A stretch of 64,000 nucleotides of DNA from Aspidapion aeneum. Its lineage: Eukaryota; Arthropoda; Insecta; Coleoptera; Brentidae. Position 1 is the stretch's first letter. Each line of letters opens with the position of its first letter. Of the stretch, positions 35,401-48,301 are shown piece after piece. The DNA lies in NCBI GenBank assembly GCA_963576565.1, contig OY755038.1, positions 139,820,989 through 139,884,988 on the forward strand. The letters run 5' to 3'. Under the pieces are notes generated by a model. That model saw only the letters and a program-made list of their open reading frames with translations, searched no databases and was not told where the DNA came from. Made by a program: the position numbers and the translations under genes.

Positions 35401-36160
35401 CCCAGATTTTTCTAGTATTTTTAAATGAAATTAAATGTGTATTAAAATTAATAATTTTTGTCTAATGAACTCTCGTAATGTATGTTTTAGATTCGCCAGC
35501 CTAACTTGCTCCGAATCCAAAAGAGAAGAATCTAATGAAGACTGTATGTGTATGATGTCTGAGCAATATCTCTAAAGGTCAAGCAAAGCGGCCTATGTTT
35601 AACCAAAGTTATGCAATCGACGGATAAGCGGGTAGTCACAGGATAGCATCATGCTCAAGCACAGATAGTCAATCGTCAACCTATCGCAAGCTCATAACAA
35701 ACCATATACAGACCAGCAACGTATCTAGCGGGGGTAGTCAACGTCAACCCTCCAATTTGTCGTGTAGCTAATCAATACGACAACCTAGCAATCCGAAGCA
35801 AAATCTTCCAATGAAACTAATTTGAGATGAAGAGTATTTATGGCGATAAGCAAATAGGCAATGGCTACAGAGCGATCTGCGAACGTCGAGGAAGAATAAG
35901 GCAGCATGCAACCCGCAATCTCCGTTGACATAGCAAGACTGCGGTAACATTAACCAGTAACTAGTCATGAAAAAGAAAGAAGATCCAAGAGCAAGGAAAG
36001 CTGCGCGAATCAGAGTATTATTTGGTTAATTTATTAATTTGTCCATTGGATTGTTAAATTGTTAATTTTTTATTCTTTTCTTTTTGCTTAAATCAGATTT
36101 TAAATTATTTTGTTTTTATTATATTAACTGTGGGTCCAGTTTTCTTCGAAGAGGGGCATA
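32480..36160. other. Non-coding interior of the 6.4 kb LTR element
   Basis: AT-rich with only short frames. 35480-36000 is somewhat richer in GC. No envelope-like, integrase or RT motifs were seen on either strand. Confidence 0.5.
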
Positions 36161-36580
36161 TGTCATGTATGTAATCTGGGCATGCTATCCGGATCTTGGT
36201 TGGTTGACCCGATGTAAAAGTATTAGGACGTCAACCTAGGAAGTATGTGGTGCAAACGATTTATGTTTAAGATTAAAACACGTTTGTAGTCATGCTTCTA
36301 TAAAACCAATCAAGAACGGATAGTCGGGGTTCAGTTCAGTGAGTACGCTAAGTACCTAAGTTCTTAATAGTCAAGTATAGAAACAGTAAAGAGATTCTGA
36401 TCGAGAGCTGAACCCGACCTACACGTGAATAATATTTGTATCAGAAGACTGGGCCAGACAGTAGTGATTAGTGTGTAAGTATCTTTGTACTAGTATTAAA
36501 TAAACCCTTAAACTATCTTACGATCCTCTTTATTTGTGCGCAACACGTACACAAATAGTCACGACAACCCCCTCGTGACA
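36161..36580 (+). repeat. 3' LTR of the 6.4 kb element
   Basis: Close copy of 30136-30553, followed by the target duplicate ATAT. Confidence 0.85.
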
Positions 36581-36968
36581 ATATGTATTTACAGATCCCC
36601 TGCGATAAATGAAAGACAATTTGTAGGACAATTTTCTGATTATCTAACCAACTGTAGATCTATAACTAAATACATAATAACAAGACACATTTACCTAGAT
36701 ATACTAAAAACTAACATATCCTATATTGAAGAATATAAAAGCGTCATAGCAGTTTTTGGACTCACATCTTACAATAAATACTGTACTAGGCCTCAATGAA
36801 AAAATTTGTCTAGATAACTTTTTCGTAAAGAATTTTGGAAAATATTCACTGAAAAACATTAAGTCTTTTGTTATAAATTATAAAATTACAGACCACTGTC
36901 CAATTATGATAAAATTTGACACGCAAAATAAAATATCCAATGAAAACAAGACAAAAACTAAAACATAT
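36581..36968 (+). pseudogene. LINE-B endonuclease C-terminal half
   Basis: Continues from 30135: CIYRSPAINERQF, then SYIEEYKSV and ITDHCPIM. The last matches the conserved S/T-D-H motif of AP-like endonucleases. Frame breaks occur around 36790. Cut at 36968 by the Gypsy LTR starting TGTTACGGG. Confidence 0.65.
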
Positions 36969-37400
36969 TGTTACGGGTTCCCAACGACAAATAAAACTTG
37001 CAAATATCAAAAACGATATGTCAATTGATTTCGACAATTATGTACAAAACACTCACTTAAACTTACTAATAACTTGCCAATAACTCACTACTGAAGTCGG
37101 CGTATTAACTTCGTGTTAATATCTCGCGATATCTACAGTTCGTTATCTTTGACTGAATGTCGATGCGCGACGTCTGGCCCTATTTATAGGGTTGTCTCTC
37201 TTTCGCGAACTCTCCATCAGTTTTCGACGCCTGGAAAATTCTCGTATTAATGCGACCGCAAGTCACAGATAACGCAACTAAACCTAGACTAATAATACAA
37301 CCTTAAGATAAGTCAACTTAATACTACACTAACCTAAATAAATTCTAACTATAAAATTTCTAACAATATATAAATTATAAAGAGTTGAAATAAGAACTAA
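36969..37400 (-). repeat. Gypsy 3' LTR region (minus strand)
   Basis: Starts on the + strand as TGTTACGGGTTCCC, the reverse of a ...CCGTAACA LTR end. On the minus strand a TATA box, CTATAAATAGGG, lies at about 37179-37190. The inner boundary is not defined because the matching 5' LTR is missing from the right side. Confidence 0.55.
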
Positions 37401-37404
37401 AAAC

Positions 37405-38590
37405 TCATTCTTGGATAGAAGTTTTTAACGAACCAGACCTTAATACTGTTACAGATAACTTTATAAAAACACTACAGAACACGTGCAGCTTTTGCCTCAA
37501 ACGTTCGACATAGTCATTAACCTCTAAGTATTCTTCTTCAGGTGAACCAAACATGATATCACATGGTAAACGCAGTTCTCTACCAAACAGGATACTAGTT
37601 GGAAAAGCTCCTGTCGTATTGTATATGGCGGTTCTGTAGGCCATCAAAAACAATGGAATATATTGGTCCCAATCTGTTTGGTGCTCATCAATAACTTTGC
37701 AAAGATTTTCTGTTATTGTTTTATTAAATCTTTCAACCATGCCATCTGACTGCGGATGTAAAGTAGTAGTTCGTGTTTTATGTATTCCTAAAAGGTCACA
37801 GAGATTCTGGAAGAGCTTTGATTCAAAGTTTGTCCCTTGATCTGAATGTAGTTCCAAAGGAATGCCAAATCTGCCGAAAACATCATTTACCAGAACTTCT
37901 GGAACTGTAGCGGCCTCTTGGTTAGGCAAAGCAAAAACTTCTGGCCATTTGCTAAAGTAATCCATGCTAAAAAGGATGTATTTGTTGCCCTTTTTAGTTT
38001 CTGGAAATAGTCCGGCCACATCAATAGCAATGCGTTCAAGTGGCAGACCTACCTTATATTGTTTCATTTGACCTCTGGACCTGGTTTTGGGGCCTTGGCT
38101 GGCTGCACAATTCGAACATCGGCGGCACCAGTTTTTCACATCTTGAAAGTAATTGACCCAATAAAATCGGTTTCGAATTTTGTCCATGGTTTTATTTATG
38201 CCTAGGTGCGCGCCTGATTTTCCACCATGGCATTCGGTTATTATATTGTCTACCATGCTCCTAGGAACTACTACTTGATTAATCACAGTAAGGCCATCGG
38301 CACTTTCCCAGGCACGTTTAAAAAGTTTTATTCTACTATCAGTGAATTCCATTGTGCCCACAGTGATTTGAATATCATCCTTTGGTTTGCGATATCTTGC
38401 CATGATGGTCGTGGCTTGTTCTCTTCTTTCAATCGCAAGATAAGTCCTACATCTTTATCGTCAAGTTGTGTGGTTCTAATTGAAGCCGACATCCATTCTT
38501 CATCTGGTTCTAACTTTATCCGACGCACGTAGGTAATTCCTTCTTTCTGGTCAATTTTCCTGCAATGTTTACAATCTTCAGGGCAAGGTC
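37405..38590 (-). pseudogene. Gypsy integrase
   Basis: HHCC zinc finger (HGGKSGAHLGINKT then WCRRCSNC) and the D,D,E core: AIDVAG, LHSDQGTNF and SDGMVERFNKT are all present. A frameshift near 38400 separates the linker (IKLEPDEEW, SWQDI) from the main frame (RYRKPKDD). After LRQKLH the sequence departs from the family and ends at 37405, so the C-terminal domain is deleted. Confidence 0.85.
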
Positions 38591-38827
38591 TGTTAGCTCC
38601 CGCTAAATTTCGCGGTTGTTTTTACTTTTTAAAAACACAATTGGATGACGGACAGAGTACATTTCCCGCGCATTGGACATGCGCACCAAGAATCAGAGAG
38701 ATCCTTTTCTACCGCCTCGAGAAAATGGCGTGTTAATTTACTTTCTCCAACTATTTCAAATTTCTACACTTGAAAGTGCTCGATTTTGTATATTTACCGA
38801 CAATTTCGTCATTTCAAAGGTAAAATC

Positions 38828-39347
38828 ATGTCTATCAAAAAAGCCGTGCAAAAACCCTTGCGTTTTTTATCGGCGATTACCGAGTGTTATGTGTTTTCAC
38901 AAACCGCGGCAACGGACGCAAAAGCGAGAAACGAGTTTCAAGTGAGGTATTCCGATTTGGATGAAACCTTCGATAAATGCATGCTGGCACATAATGATGT
39001 CATTATGTTGATAGACGACTCGGACGACGAGGAGTTTAAAACGCAGGATGCGATCCTTTCAGAAGCTCGTAAATATTTTTATGCGTGTAAAGGGGTTTAC
39101 TCTGAAATATTTCCGGTTGAGGCCCCATCCTTTTCGGGATCATATGTGCGACAAAACGAAACTCCAAAACTCAAAGAGTTAGGTATTCCCATATTTCGAG
39201 GTGATAAAAAATTATGGCCAAGCTTTTTCGATCTTTTTAATAACATTATAGATCAAAAAAATCAAAGTCTAAGTAACGTTCGAAAACTTCAATATTTATT
39301 TTCATATCTCAAAGATGAGCCTTTAAAATTGATATCAGGGATTAGCT
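38828..39347 (+). pseudogene. BEL/Pao copy 2 Gag, N-terminal part
   Basis: From ATG 38828 (MSIKKAVQKPLRF) the frame parallels copy 1 up to LKLISGIS, where the LINE insertion interrupts it. It resumes at 42473. Confidence 0.88.
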
Positions 39348-39422
39348 GGTAGGTGGTAGACGCTTTTACTCATTGGGCGTCGACCGGTGAGATACCACCA
39401 TGCCAGAACTGAGTAGCGCTAA

Positions 39423-40589
39423 GTGGTATCACCACGTTCCGCTACTGCGCTGGCAGATAGCATGATGGCGCCTCCAGGATCAAAATATTCCGGAGGTAAA
39501 ATACCCGACCACTCGGATCTTCGGGCGTCGGGTGATCCTGGAGGTCCTTCATGCAAAGATATTAAAAGAAGACCAAAAAATCAACTCAGAATTGATTTTA
39601 GCAATATAAGAGGATTAAGTACCAACATGAATTCAGTTCACCAACATCTTGAAGAACAAAGACCTGACATTCTTGTTCTCACTGAAACTAAAATCAGTTC
39701 TGCAACACCTATTGTGAGCTATCTTTATCCCGGCTATGACCTACACCACCGATTTCGACATAATTTTGGAATCTGTGTGTACATTAAAAATGACCTTTCA
39801 TGTCATCCAGAGGCGAAGCTAGAACCAGCGAACCTCGATATCATATGGCTAAAATTCACCTCAAAGTCATCGACCAAGTTCATCTGCTGCCTCTACCGAC
39901 CGCCAAGTAACACCGAGTACCAAAACTTTTTCGCGACATTATCCGAAAACTGTGATAGTATACAGTCTAACTATCCACATGCGGAAATTGTTTTTTTAGG
40001 CGATTTCAACGTCCACAATATACCCTGGCTAAAACACCACAACAAAACAGATAATGAAGGCAGGGAAGCAGAAGCTTTTGCCATAAGTTGTGGTCTAACG
40101 CAGCTTGTCGATGAACCTACCCGTATCTCAGAAAGGGGTGAATTTGCAGCGCTTTTAGACTTGTTCCTAACTACAAATCCTGACTCGTACACAATTCAAG
40201 TAGATCCCCCACTTGGTTCATCCGATCATAAACTTATAATAACAAAGTGCGAAATGCTCATACCACCAAGCCAACAATCACTTCCTCGTAAAATGTGGCA
40301 CTATAAATCGGCAAAATGGAATGACCTTAAACAGTTTTACCTAGATTTTCCATGGCAAGAGGTTTGCTTTAAAACAGCTGATCCCACTATTTGCTGTAAT
40401 GAAATAACAAAAGTAATCTTATCTGAAATGGATGCATATATCCCACATACAATAAAACGCAGAGCAAATGCAAAACCTTGGTTCAACGGCCAGTGTCAAA
40501 CGGCTGTACAGAAAAAACACAGAGCATATAACCTTTGGAAACGAACAAACCGCTCAAAACCACACAGAATTTATAGAACCCAGAAATAG
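39423..40589 (+). pseudogene. LINE endonuclease domain
   Basis: 388 codons without a break. AP-type endonuclease (residues ~65-285): asparagine in SNIRGL, glutamate in TETK, GDFN and SDH are visible. These endonucleases nick the target DNA for reverse transcription. The frame ends just before the RT, where a short deletion near 40590 shifts it. Confidence 0.82.
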
Positions 40590-42450
40590 TTGCAAAATTA
40601 CTATTGACGCCGCCAAAGAAACATACAGTCAAAGAATAAAAAACAGGTTGCTGAATTGTCCAAGTAGTTCTAGGTCCTTTTGGTCGCAAAAGCTGTTGGA
40701 TCAAACTTCGCCAAGTCATCCATACCACTACTTACGGATAAAAATACTCACTTAGCCACAACATCAGAGGAAAAAGCCAATATGCTGGCCAAAATCTTTT
40801 CCTACAACTCAAACCTAACAGTGCCAAATGGAAAAACTCCACCGTTCATTGGAAGGGTTTCCCACAGTATGCCAGAGGTACCCTTTTGTCACAGAGAAAT
40901 ACGAAAATCCCTTAAAAAGTTGGATACAAACAAAGCAATGGGTCCAGATGGCATTCCCGCGATAGTACTCAAAAATTGTGCTAACGAACTCACCCCAACT
41001 TTCGCTAAATTATTCAATTTATCTTACAGGCAAGGAGTATATCCATCATCATGGAAGTCTGCCGCAGTACAACCTATTCCAAAGGAAGGAAAAAAGACAG
41101 ATCCGTTAAACTATAGACCAATTGCTCTACTTCCGGTGATATCAAAAGTAATGGAAAGAGTTGTGAACAATCACCTAACCAAGTACTTGGAAAAGTACAA
41201 ACTTATCAACGACAAGCAATACGGATTTCGAAAATATAGGTCAACTGGCGATTTACTTACATACTCATTTATGGCAAAAAGCGATTGAGTTATGGGGCGA
41301 AACAAGAACAATTGCCTTAGATATATCAAAAGCATTCGATAAAGTCTGGCATGAAAATCTGCTCAACAAGCTCAAAGCAATGGGATTGTCGCCGAAACTT
41401 TGCACTTGGTTTGAAAGTTACCTTAAGAATAGATCCATTTATGTTGCACTGGATGGCCGGAACTCCAACTCTTTCTATGAACCAAATAAATGCTGGTGTG
41501 CCACAGGGAGCAATCCTTTCGCCAACACTTTTTCTGATTTACATAAATGACCTCATAGATAAAACAGTAAATCCACTTTATTGCTTTGCAGATGATGGCA
41601 ATGTAGTCTCCTCAGTCATACCACCCACTCAGTGTCTATCCGCACGTGAATTCCATCATCTTAGACTAACTCAAATATCGCAGATAAATAACGACCTGGA
41701 GATAATAGAGGACTGCGGCAACAAAAACCTTGTACAGTTCAACGCGCAGAAAAGCCAAGCAGCCCTGTTTTCATAAAAGACCAGCACCGGTGAGCCAAAC
41801 ATCATGCTATCTGGAAGTGCTGTCACATTGCAGAGCCAGTTGAACATCTTAGGAGTCACTGCAGAGACCAACATGTCTTGGCACAGTCACGTGGCAGATA
41901 TAGCTAAAAGGGCGTCCCAAAAGCTTGAGGTGCTATTTCGTACAAGACATCTGTATACACCAAGCCAACTGCTGACACTCTACAAAGCCCAGATTCTCTC
42001 TCTCATATATGGAGTGCGGCACCCAAACATACCTTAATGCTTTTGAACACCGTGCAAAAACGAGCTATCAAGCTGATCAATGACCCCGCACTTACCCGTA
42101 GCTTGGATAGTCTCGAGCATCGAAGAACTGTGGGCGATCTATCTCTCTTCTACAGGTATTATCACGGAAAATGCTCTGAAGAGTTGGCACGTATGATCCC
42201 CCCGGGAGTAGCACCTACTAGGCGAACACGTCAAACAGACGGTAACCATCAATTATCAAAATACTTTCAAAATAGAGGCACCAAGAACCATATCATATCA
42301 TTCATATCTCTGGAGAACAGCATCGCTGTGGAATAAACTCCCTGCGACAGTTTTCCCTGCAGGTTACAACCTGAACCGTTTCAAAACCAACACACATCAA
42401 CATTTCCGCGCACTGGCCGCTTCTCGAGCGTGATAGGGATCTCCTTGCGA
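40590..42450 (+). pseudogene. LINE reverse transcriptase and C-terminal region
   Basis: RT motifs are spread over several frames, with FADD at about 41588. The C-terminal part includes LNILGVTAETNMSWHSHVAD and EVLFRTRHLYTPSQLLTLYK, the usual stretch following LINE RTs. Confidence 0.8.
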
Positions 42451-42472
42451 GTGTGCTTAACCGTAAAAAAAA

Positions 42473-45400
42473 AGCTTATCTGATCAAAATTATAAAATTG
42501 CTTATGACAAATTAGTCAATAGATATCAAAACAAGCGAGACCTCGCAAATGATGCTTTAAGCACAATTATGAACTCTACCTTAAAAAACGAGTCAGCTAA
42601 AGAATTGCGTAATTTAATTGACACCTTTTCAGAATCCCTAGAAATTTTAAAATCACTTAGTTTTGACGTTGACAGTTGGGACTTTATTATTTTTTTCATT
42701 TTGTTAGAAAAATTGGATATTCCGACGCGTTCAAATTTCGAAATGAGTCACGCCAATACTAATACCGAAATTCCCACTTTTCAGTCACTTTTTCAATTTC
42801 TAGAAAAAAGATGTAAAGTTTTGGAATCACTTCCTCAATCAACAGCACCCAAAAAGGTGCCTACCTATCAAAAATCAAATTCTATGCAAAATCAGTTTGG
42901 GCAAAAGCCTACCTATCAAAATTCAAATTCTATGCAAAATCAGTTTGGGCAAAAGCCTACCTATAAATCATCCAATTCGCCTTTTATAGGACTGGCTGGC
43001 ACCTCAACTAATTCAAGTACGGGAATAAAATGTTTCCGGTGTAATCAAGGTCACGTGCTTTCGAAATGTCAAACATTTCTTGACCTCTCGCCTATCGATC
43101 GCCTATCTTTCGTCAAGCAGAAAAAATTATGTCTAGCGTGTTTTCATCCCTCGCATGGGGTAGACACGTGCAAATCAAAATATTCATGCAGGACTTGCAA
43201 TAGTAAAAGACACCACACTTTAACTCATATCTTAGAAACTAATAAAGAGTCTGGAAGCCAAGATACTAGTCCTGTCATTCACACACCACCTGTCAATAAT
43301 CTTCATGTGTCATTAAATACCTCAGGACCTTTAGGTACCTTTCTTTTATGCACCGCCATAATAGATGTTATGGACGGTTGCGGAAATTTTCAGTCTGTGA
43401 GGGCACTGCTTGATTCTGGATCAGAGACAGGATTCATCAGTGAAAAGTGTATTCAGCGTCTTTTACTTCCAAAGGGCTCGTTCAATGTCACATTAAGCCA
43501 CAAGGACAGGTCACTCCTTTACTTAATTTCGAAGCAATTGTTGTTCCACAACTATGTTCCAATATGCCTACATTCACTTTGAACGATAATCATTGGAAAC
43601 ACTTGGAAAACCTTAAACTTGCCGACCCATCTTATTTCAAATCTAGACCTGTGGACCTAGTTATTGGTTGCGAGTTATTCGCACAGATATTCAAGGAGGG
43701 CAAGGTTCTTGGACAAATAGGGCAACCTTCAGCCCTTGAAACCATCTTTGGCTGGGTCGTCATGGGAAAAGTGGACGAAGTAGGTAGTCTTACGGAACGA
43801 ACCAGTTGTTTTTTAACGAGCCATTCACCTCCTTTGGAGGTCATTATCCCTAGGTTTTGGGAAATCGAACATTTGCCTAAAAAACAAATCTTATCAGAGG
43901 AGGAAAAACAAGCGGAATCAATATTTACTGCGAGTGTCGTACGACAACCGAGCTGTAGATTCATGGTAGATCTTCCGTTTAAAGATAAAATAAACCCTGA
44001 CCTAGGAAATACTTATCCGCAAGCTTATCGTAGATTTTTACTTCTAGAAAATAGATTACTCAAAAATCCTGATCTGTACACTGCCTATTCTAGTTTCATG
44101 CAAGACTATATCGATTCTAATCATATGAGTCTAGTTTTACCTAGTCAACCAAAAGTCGACGTATCATGTTTTTTGGCACATCATTGCGTACTAAAGCCGG
44201 AAAGCTTAAGTACAAAATTAAGGGTAGTCTGGGATTGTTCGGCAGTCACCCCCAAGAATATTAGTCTCAATGACACGTTGTTGTCTGGACCGAAACTTCA
44301 AAAGGATATTGCTTCTTTACTCCTTACGTTTCGTCTTAATCCTATTGCCTACATTGCTGATATCAAACAGATGTTCCGTCAAGGACTTGACTTGACTTGA
44401 TCAATCCTTATCACCGTCCTTATCAAAGGATATTGTGGAGTTTTCTCCACAGGACCAACTTTCAGTGTGGGAACTTTCTACTGTCACTTTTGGCATGACA
44501 TGCTCACCTTTTCTAGCCATGCGTACATTAAATGAGCTGGCAGAGAGAGAAAAGGAACGTTTTCCTATGGCTAGTAGTGTTCTAAAAACGTCAATTTACA
44601 TCGACGATATATTGGGAACTAGCCCTTCGCTTTCTAAAGCCCTTTCCCTACAGATGGAACTCAATGATTTGTTGAAGTCGGGAGGATTTGAACTTAAAAA
44701 ATGGGCAAGCAATTGTCCTGAGTTATTGACAACATTGCCAGAATCCGATCGTCAAATGCCTCTCTCTTTTGACAAGGATGAACTACACTTTATCAAAGTT
44801 TTAGGACTTCAATGGCATCCAAAAAACGACATTTTTTCTTATCAATGCCGAATGAAGGACAAACCCCCAACTAAACGTTCTATTTTATCTATCATAGGAA
44901 CAATCTTCGATCCATTAGGTTTTCTTTGTCCCTTGTTGCTACAAGCAAAATTTATTTTGCAACAGTTGTGTATATCGAAAATAGGCTGGGACGAAGAACC
45001 AGATTCTTCTATCATCGACTCTTGGAACAAACTTCGTTCTGAATTCCCGCTTCTATCCAATTTTCAATTACCCCGACAAATCAAACTGTTAAAAACCAAT
45101 ACCTGTCAAATCATCGGCTTCTGTGATGCTTTAATTCGAGGCTACGCAGGCGTCGTATATTTTCGTGTAGAAGAGGAAAATAATAGATCTGTTTCTCTCA
45201 TATCTGCAAAATCTAGGGTCGCGCCTATAAAGTCACAAACTTTGGCTAGGCTAGAACTCCTAGGCGCATTTCTTTTAAGCGAATTAATTGATTTCGTCTT
45301 ATCTTGCTACGAAGGAAAAATAACTTTTACAAATATCGTTACTTTCTGCGATTCGCAAGTCGTATTGCACTGGCTTTCATCCCCTTCTAATCGCTGGCAA

Positions 45401-45871
45401 ACCTTTGTTGGAAATCGAGTCAGTAGAATCCAAGAAATCATTCCCTCAAACTCATGGCGCTACATTCCTTCTGCTTTAAATGCAGCCGATATTGCGTCAC
45501 GAGGGGCCACCCCCTCACAGCTCATTTCACATGACATGTGGTGGAACGCACCGTCGTTTTTGTGGTCTCCCGAAAACGAATGGCCTGATTTTCATAAGTC
45601 AAAAATGCCGATTGATTTCGGAGATATTAATCTGGAGGAAAAGCCAAAGGTCTGTTGCAATGCGATAATTGACGTTAACTTCTTAGATCAGCTTCTTATC
45701 AAATATTCATCTATATCAAAAATTCAACGTATCATTTGTTATGTCCTTCGAATAGTTAACCTTTTTCAAAACCATTCCTATCAAAAACCCACTAAGCCAC
45801 CGGACCAAAAAATTATTTTTGAAAATATTGTTTTTCCTACCACCGGTGAGATGCAAAGTGCGTTATACCTT
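42473..45871 (+). pseudogene. BEL/Pao copy 2 Gag C-terminus, protease, RT and RNase H
   Basis: Resumes as SLSDQNYKIAYDKLV and includes the zinc knuckle CFRCNQGH. The protease motif LLDSGSETGFIS (about 43408-43443) is followed by LVIGCELFAQIF and ETIFGWVVMG. RT has YIDD at about 44600; RNase H has CDA and CDSQ. Frame breaks lie near 43490 (one base) and at 44386-44450, where CTTGACTTGACTTGA replaces the copy 1 sequence and a G is lost. It is cut at 45871 by the Penelope element. Confidence 0.88.
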
Positions 45872-48301
45872 TGTTTGAAAGTCGTAGACAATGATTGTGT
45901 AGAAATAAAATTTCGGACTTCCATTGTCTTTATTTATTTTAAAACACGACGTTTCGGTTAGTAAGTATCTCTAACCGTTATCAAGTGTAAACTGAACAAT
46001 CTAGTCTCTAGGCTACTACTTATACTACTTGGTGTGCAGTCAGGTGTGACGGCCCGCCCCCTTTTTTTAATCCTAAGACGCCTGTTTTCCTTAAGGAGTG
46101 GTTTCCATATGTTTGGTATGTCCGTGCTTGGTTGACTGAAAACTTCTTTATTCTGCATTATATACGCAGCTTCAATAAACTTTCGTTTTCGCCAATGCGA
46201 CTCCTTATGTAAAACTTTAGCTTCTGACCACTGAATCCTGTGATCTTTGACCATGCATGATCTGCTAAACCGGATTTTTCAATATCCCCTAATTGGGTAC
46301 TTTTTAGATGTTCATTTACTCTAACCTAAAGAGGGCGTTTCGTTTCACCTACATATGATTTACCACACTCACACGGGATTTGGTAAATACATTCCTTCTT
46401 ATTTGAGGGATTGTCTGGTTTTGTTTTAGTTACAAAACTTCTTATCGTATTTCCCGAAGAAAATACTGTTTTTATATTATAGTGTTTAGCTATTCGTCTT
46501 ATGTTTTCTGAAATCCCTTGAACATATGGAATGTTAATAACACCTAACGGATTATTATTTTGAGAATTTGGTACATTTAGTTTGTTTTTAATTTTAAATA
46601 TCGTTGAGTTTATTAATTTCTCGGAATAACCATTTTGTTGTAAGTCCTTTTTAATGTTGTTAATTTCTGTGGTTAATTCTTTATTGTTACTACAAATATT
46701 TACGGCTCTTAAATACAAACTTCTTATAACTCCTTGTTTTGTTGCAACAGAATGATTAGACTTAAAATTTAGGTACTGTCCCGTGTGTGTAGGTTTCCTA
46801 TATACAGTGGTTTGAATGTTTCTGTCTAATCGTTTGACAAGAACATCCAAAAAAGGTAACGCCGAATCTTTTTCAATTTCCATGGTGCACTTGATTGTTG
46901 GTCGAATACCGTTTAAATGGTGTAGAAAATTTTATAGTTCGTCATCATTTTCCGGCCATATAATAAATGTGTCATCCATGTATCGTAGCCATAGTTTTGG
47001 TTTGACTCTTGCTGTGTTGATCGTATGGCCCTCGAACCACTTCATGTAGATGTTTGCTACCACTGGCGAAAGAGATGAACCCATTGAGAGTCCATCATTT
47101 TGCGCGTAAAACTTATCTTTCACTTGAAAGTAAGAGTTACGGAGACAGAGCTCCAAAAGATCCATCACCCCCTCCACCGATAGCGTTGTTCTCTCGTGAA
47201 GTGTATCATCAGTTTGTAATTTGTTTTTAATGATACTGACTGACTCATTTATTGGCACGTTGGTGTAGAGACTTTCTACATCAAAACTTACAAATCTATC
47301 GCCGGGATCTAATTCGATACCTTTTAAAACCTCCACAAAATGTTCCGAGTTTTTGACAGAAGATTCGGACTTACCCTGTAGTGGTTGAATTATGTCTAAC
47401 AAAAACCTCGACAAAGTGCTGGTCGGTGAGTCCCTGAAGCTGGTAATTGGTCGCAGTGGTATATCCTTCTTATGGATCTTTGGTAATCCATAAAAATGTG
47501 GTGCCTTACTGTGGTGTAGAGTCAGGCGGGATCTAGCAGCGTCCGGGATATTTTCAGCATACTTCTTCAAAGTCCTGTAGATGCGTCCTTCTATGGTGGT
47601 GGTTGGGTCTTTGGGTAGTTGCTTGTAGTCTCCTTTCTCCAGAACTTCTTGGATCTTTTTGTCGTAAGTCTCGACATCCATGATCATCGTTGCGTTTCCT
47701 TTGTCGGCCGGTAGAATCTTGATTGATTTGTCAGCCTGCAGGTTCTTGATTGCCCGTTGTTCTTGACTGGTGATGTTTGTCTTTTGTTGGTTCTTTCTGT
47801 CCAACGTTGTTCTTACTTTATGGCGAAACTTATCAGCTTCGGGTTGAGGTAGACTAACGGTCTCTATTGCCGCAATAATTTCCAGTGTCGGTGTCTGTGC
47901 CGGTGCAATGGCGAACTTAAGTCCCTTACTGAGTACCAATTCTTCGTTGGTGCTCAGAGTCCTTTTGGAGATGTTCACTATAGTGCTTGGTGTTGTTGAG
48001 TCTGTTCTATCTTGAGTACGTGTCTGTAGTTTCTTAAGTTTTTCTCGGTGAGTTGATCGTATCTTCTGTCGTTCTCTGTTGCACGTACTGTCAATTTTAC
48101 TCAGTATCGGTTCGTAGTCTTCCTCCCATGTGTGTCGTCTAATTTCGTCAAAACGCTCCTCCATGTCGGTGTTGAAGTTGGCTTTTCTCCATCGATGGTA
48201 ACTGATTTGGGATCGGATTAGTGCTTGGCTTGTCCTCTCTAAGATCTTCTTCGTTCTGTTTTAAAATAAATAAAGACAATGGAAGTCCGAAATTTTATTT
48301 C
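45872..48301 (-). mobile_element. Penelope-like element with GIY-YIG endonuclease
   Basis: Inserted in BEL/Pao copy 2 with a 13-bp target duplication TGCGTTATACCTT (45859-45871 and 48302-48314). A terminal segment of about 45 bp (45901-45946) is present in inverted form at 48259-48301, a usual sign of Penelope elements. Coding is on the minus strand. The stretch 45946-45990, read on the minus strand, has a CGGTTAG...CTAACCG hairpin followed by GAAACGTCG. This resembles the hammerhead motif of the family, but the core TTGATAA departs from CUGANGA, so it is probably inactive. Confidence 0.92.
45958..48164 (-). pseudogene. Penelope-like reverse transcriptase/GIY-YIG protein, broken
   Basis: Main frame 48164-46932 (410 codons): N-terminal basic region, ILPADKGNATMIMD, FYGLPKIHKKDIPLRPI, SFDVESLYTNVPI, GLSMGSSLSPVVANIY and catalytic YMDD (LRYMDDTF). 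A frameshift near 46925 leads to 46883-46326 (FLDVLVKR, VYRKPTHTGQYLNF, ECIYQIPCECGKSYVGETKR), which is the start of the GIY-YIG nuclease. A TAG at about 46323 and another frame change lead to the C-terminus (46254-45958). The family uses the nuclease for target nicking. Three lesions make this copy inactive. Confidence 0.9.

Larger units (their letters stand above)
30136..36580 (+). mobile_element. 6.4 kb LTR element with only gag/protease remains (probably non-autonomous)
   Basis: LTRs at 30136-30553 and 36161-36580 start TGTCATGTATGTAAT and end CTCGTGACA, differing by scattered substitutions. The flanks carry ATAT (30132-30135 and 36581-36584) as a 4-bp target duplication, as in Ty3/Gypsy elements. 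A purine run, GAAGAGGGGCATA, precedes the 3' LTR. The interior has gag and protease traces only to about 32475. 32480-36160 has no convincing reading frame and no reverse transcriptase. It needed, or still needs, another element's enzymes. Confidence 0.85.
39348..42472 (+). mobile_element. LINE (CR1/Jockey-like) inserted in BEL/Pao copy 2
   Basis: Begins GGTAGGTGGTAGACGC and ends in an A9 tail at about 42464-42472. AGCT flanks both sides as a short target duplication. The endonuclease (39423-40589) shows IDFSNIRGLSTN, ILVLTETKIS, FLGDFNVHN and LGSSDHKLI. The RT (40680-41776) shows NKAMGPDGIPA, NYRPIALLPV, DISKAFDKVWH, AGVPQGAILSPTLF and YCFADDGN with the catalytic FADD intact. The C-terminal part runs to about 42450. 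Frame breaks at about 40590, 41288, 41776 and 42037 inactivate it. The clade is inferred by style only. Confidence 0.85.

Noticed and set aside
45946..45990. Active hammerhead ribozyme in the Penelope element
   Set aside because: Stem II and GAAA are clear, but two conserved core bases are changed, so I only call it a remnant.
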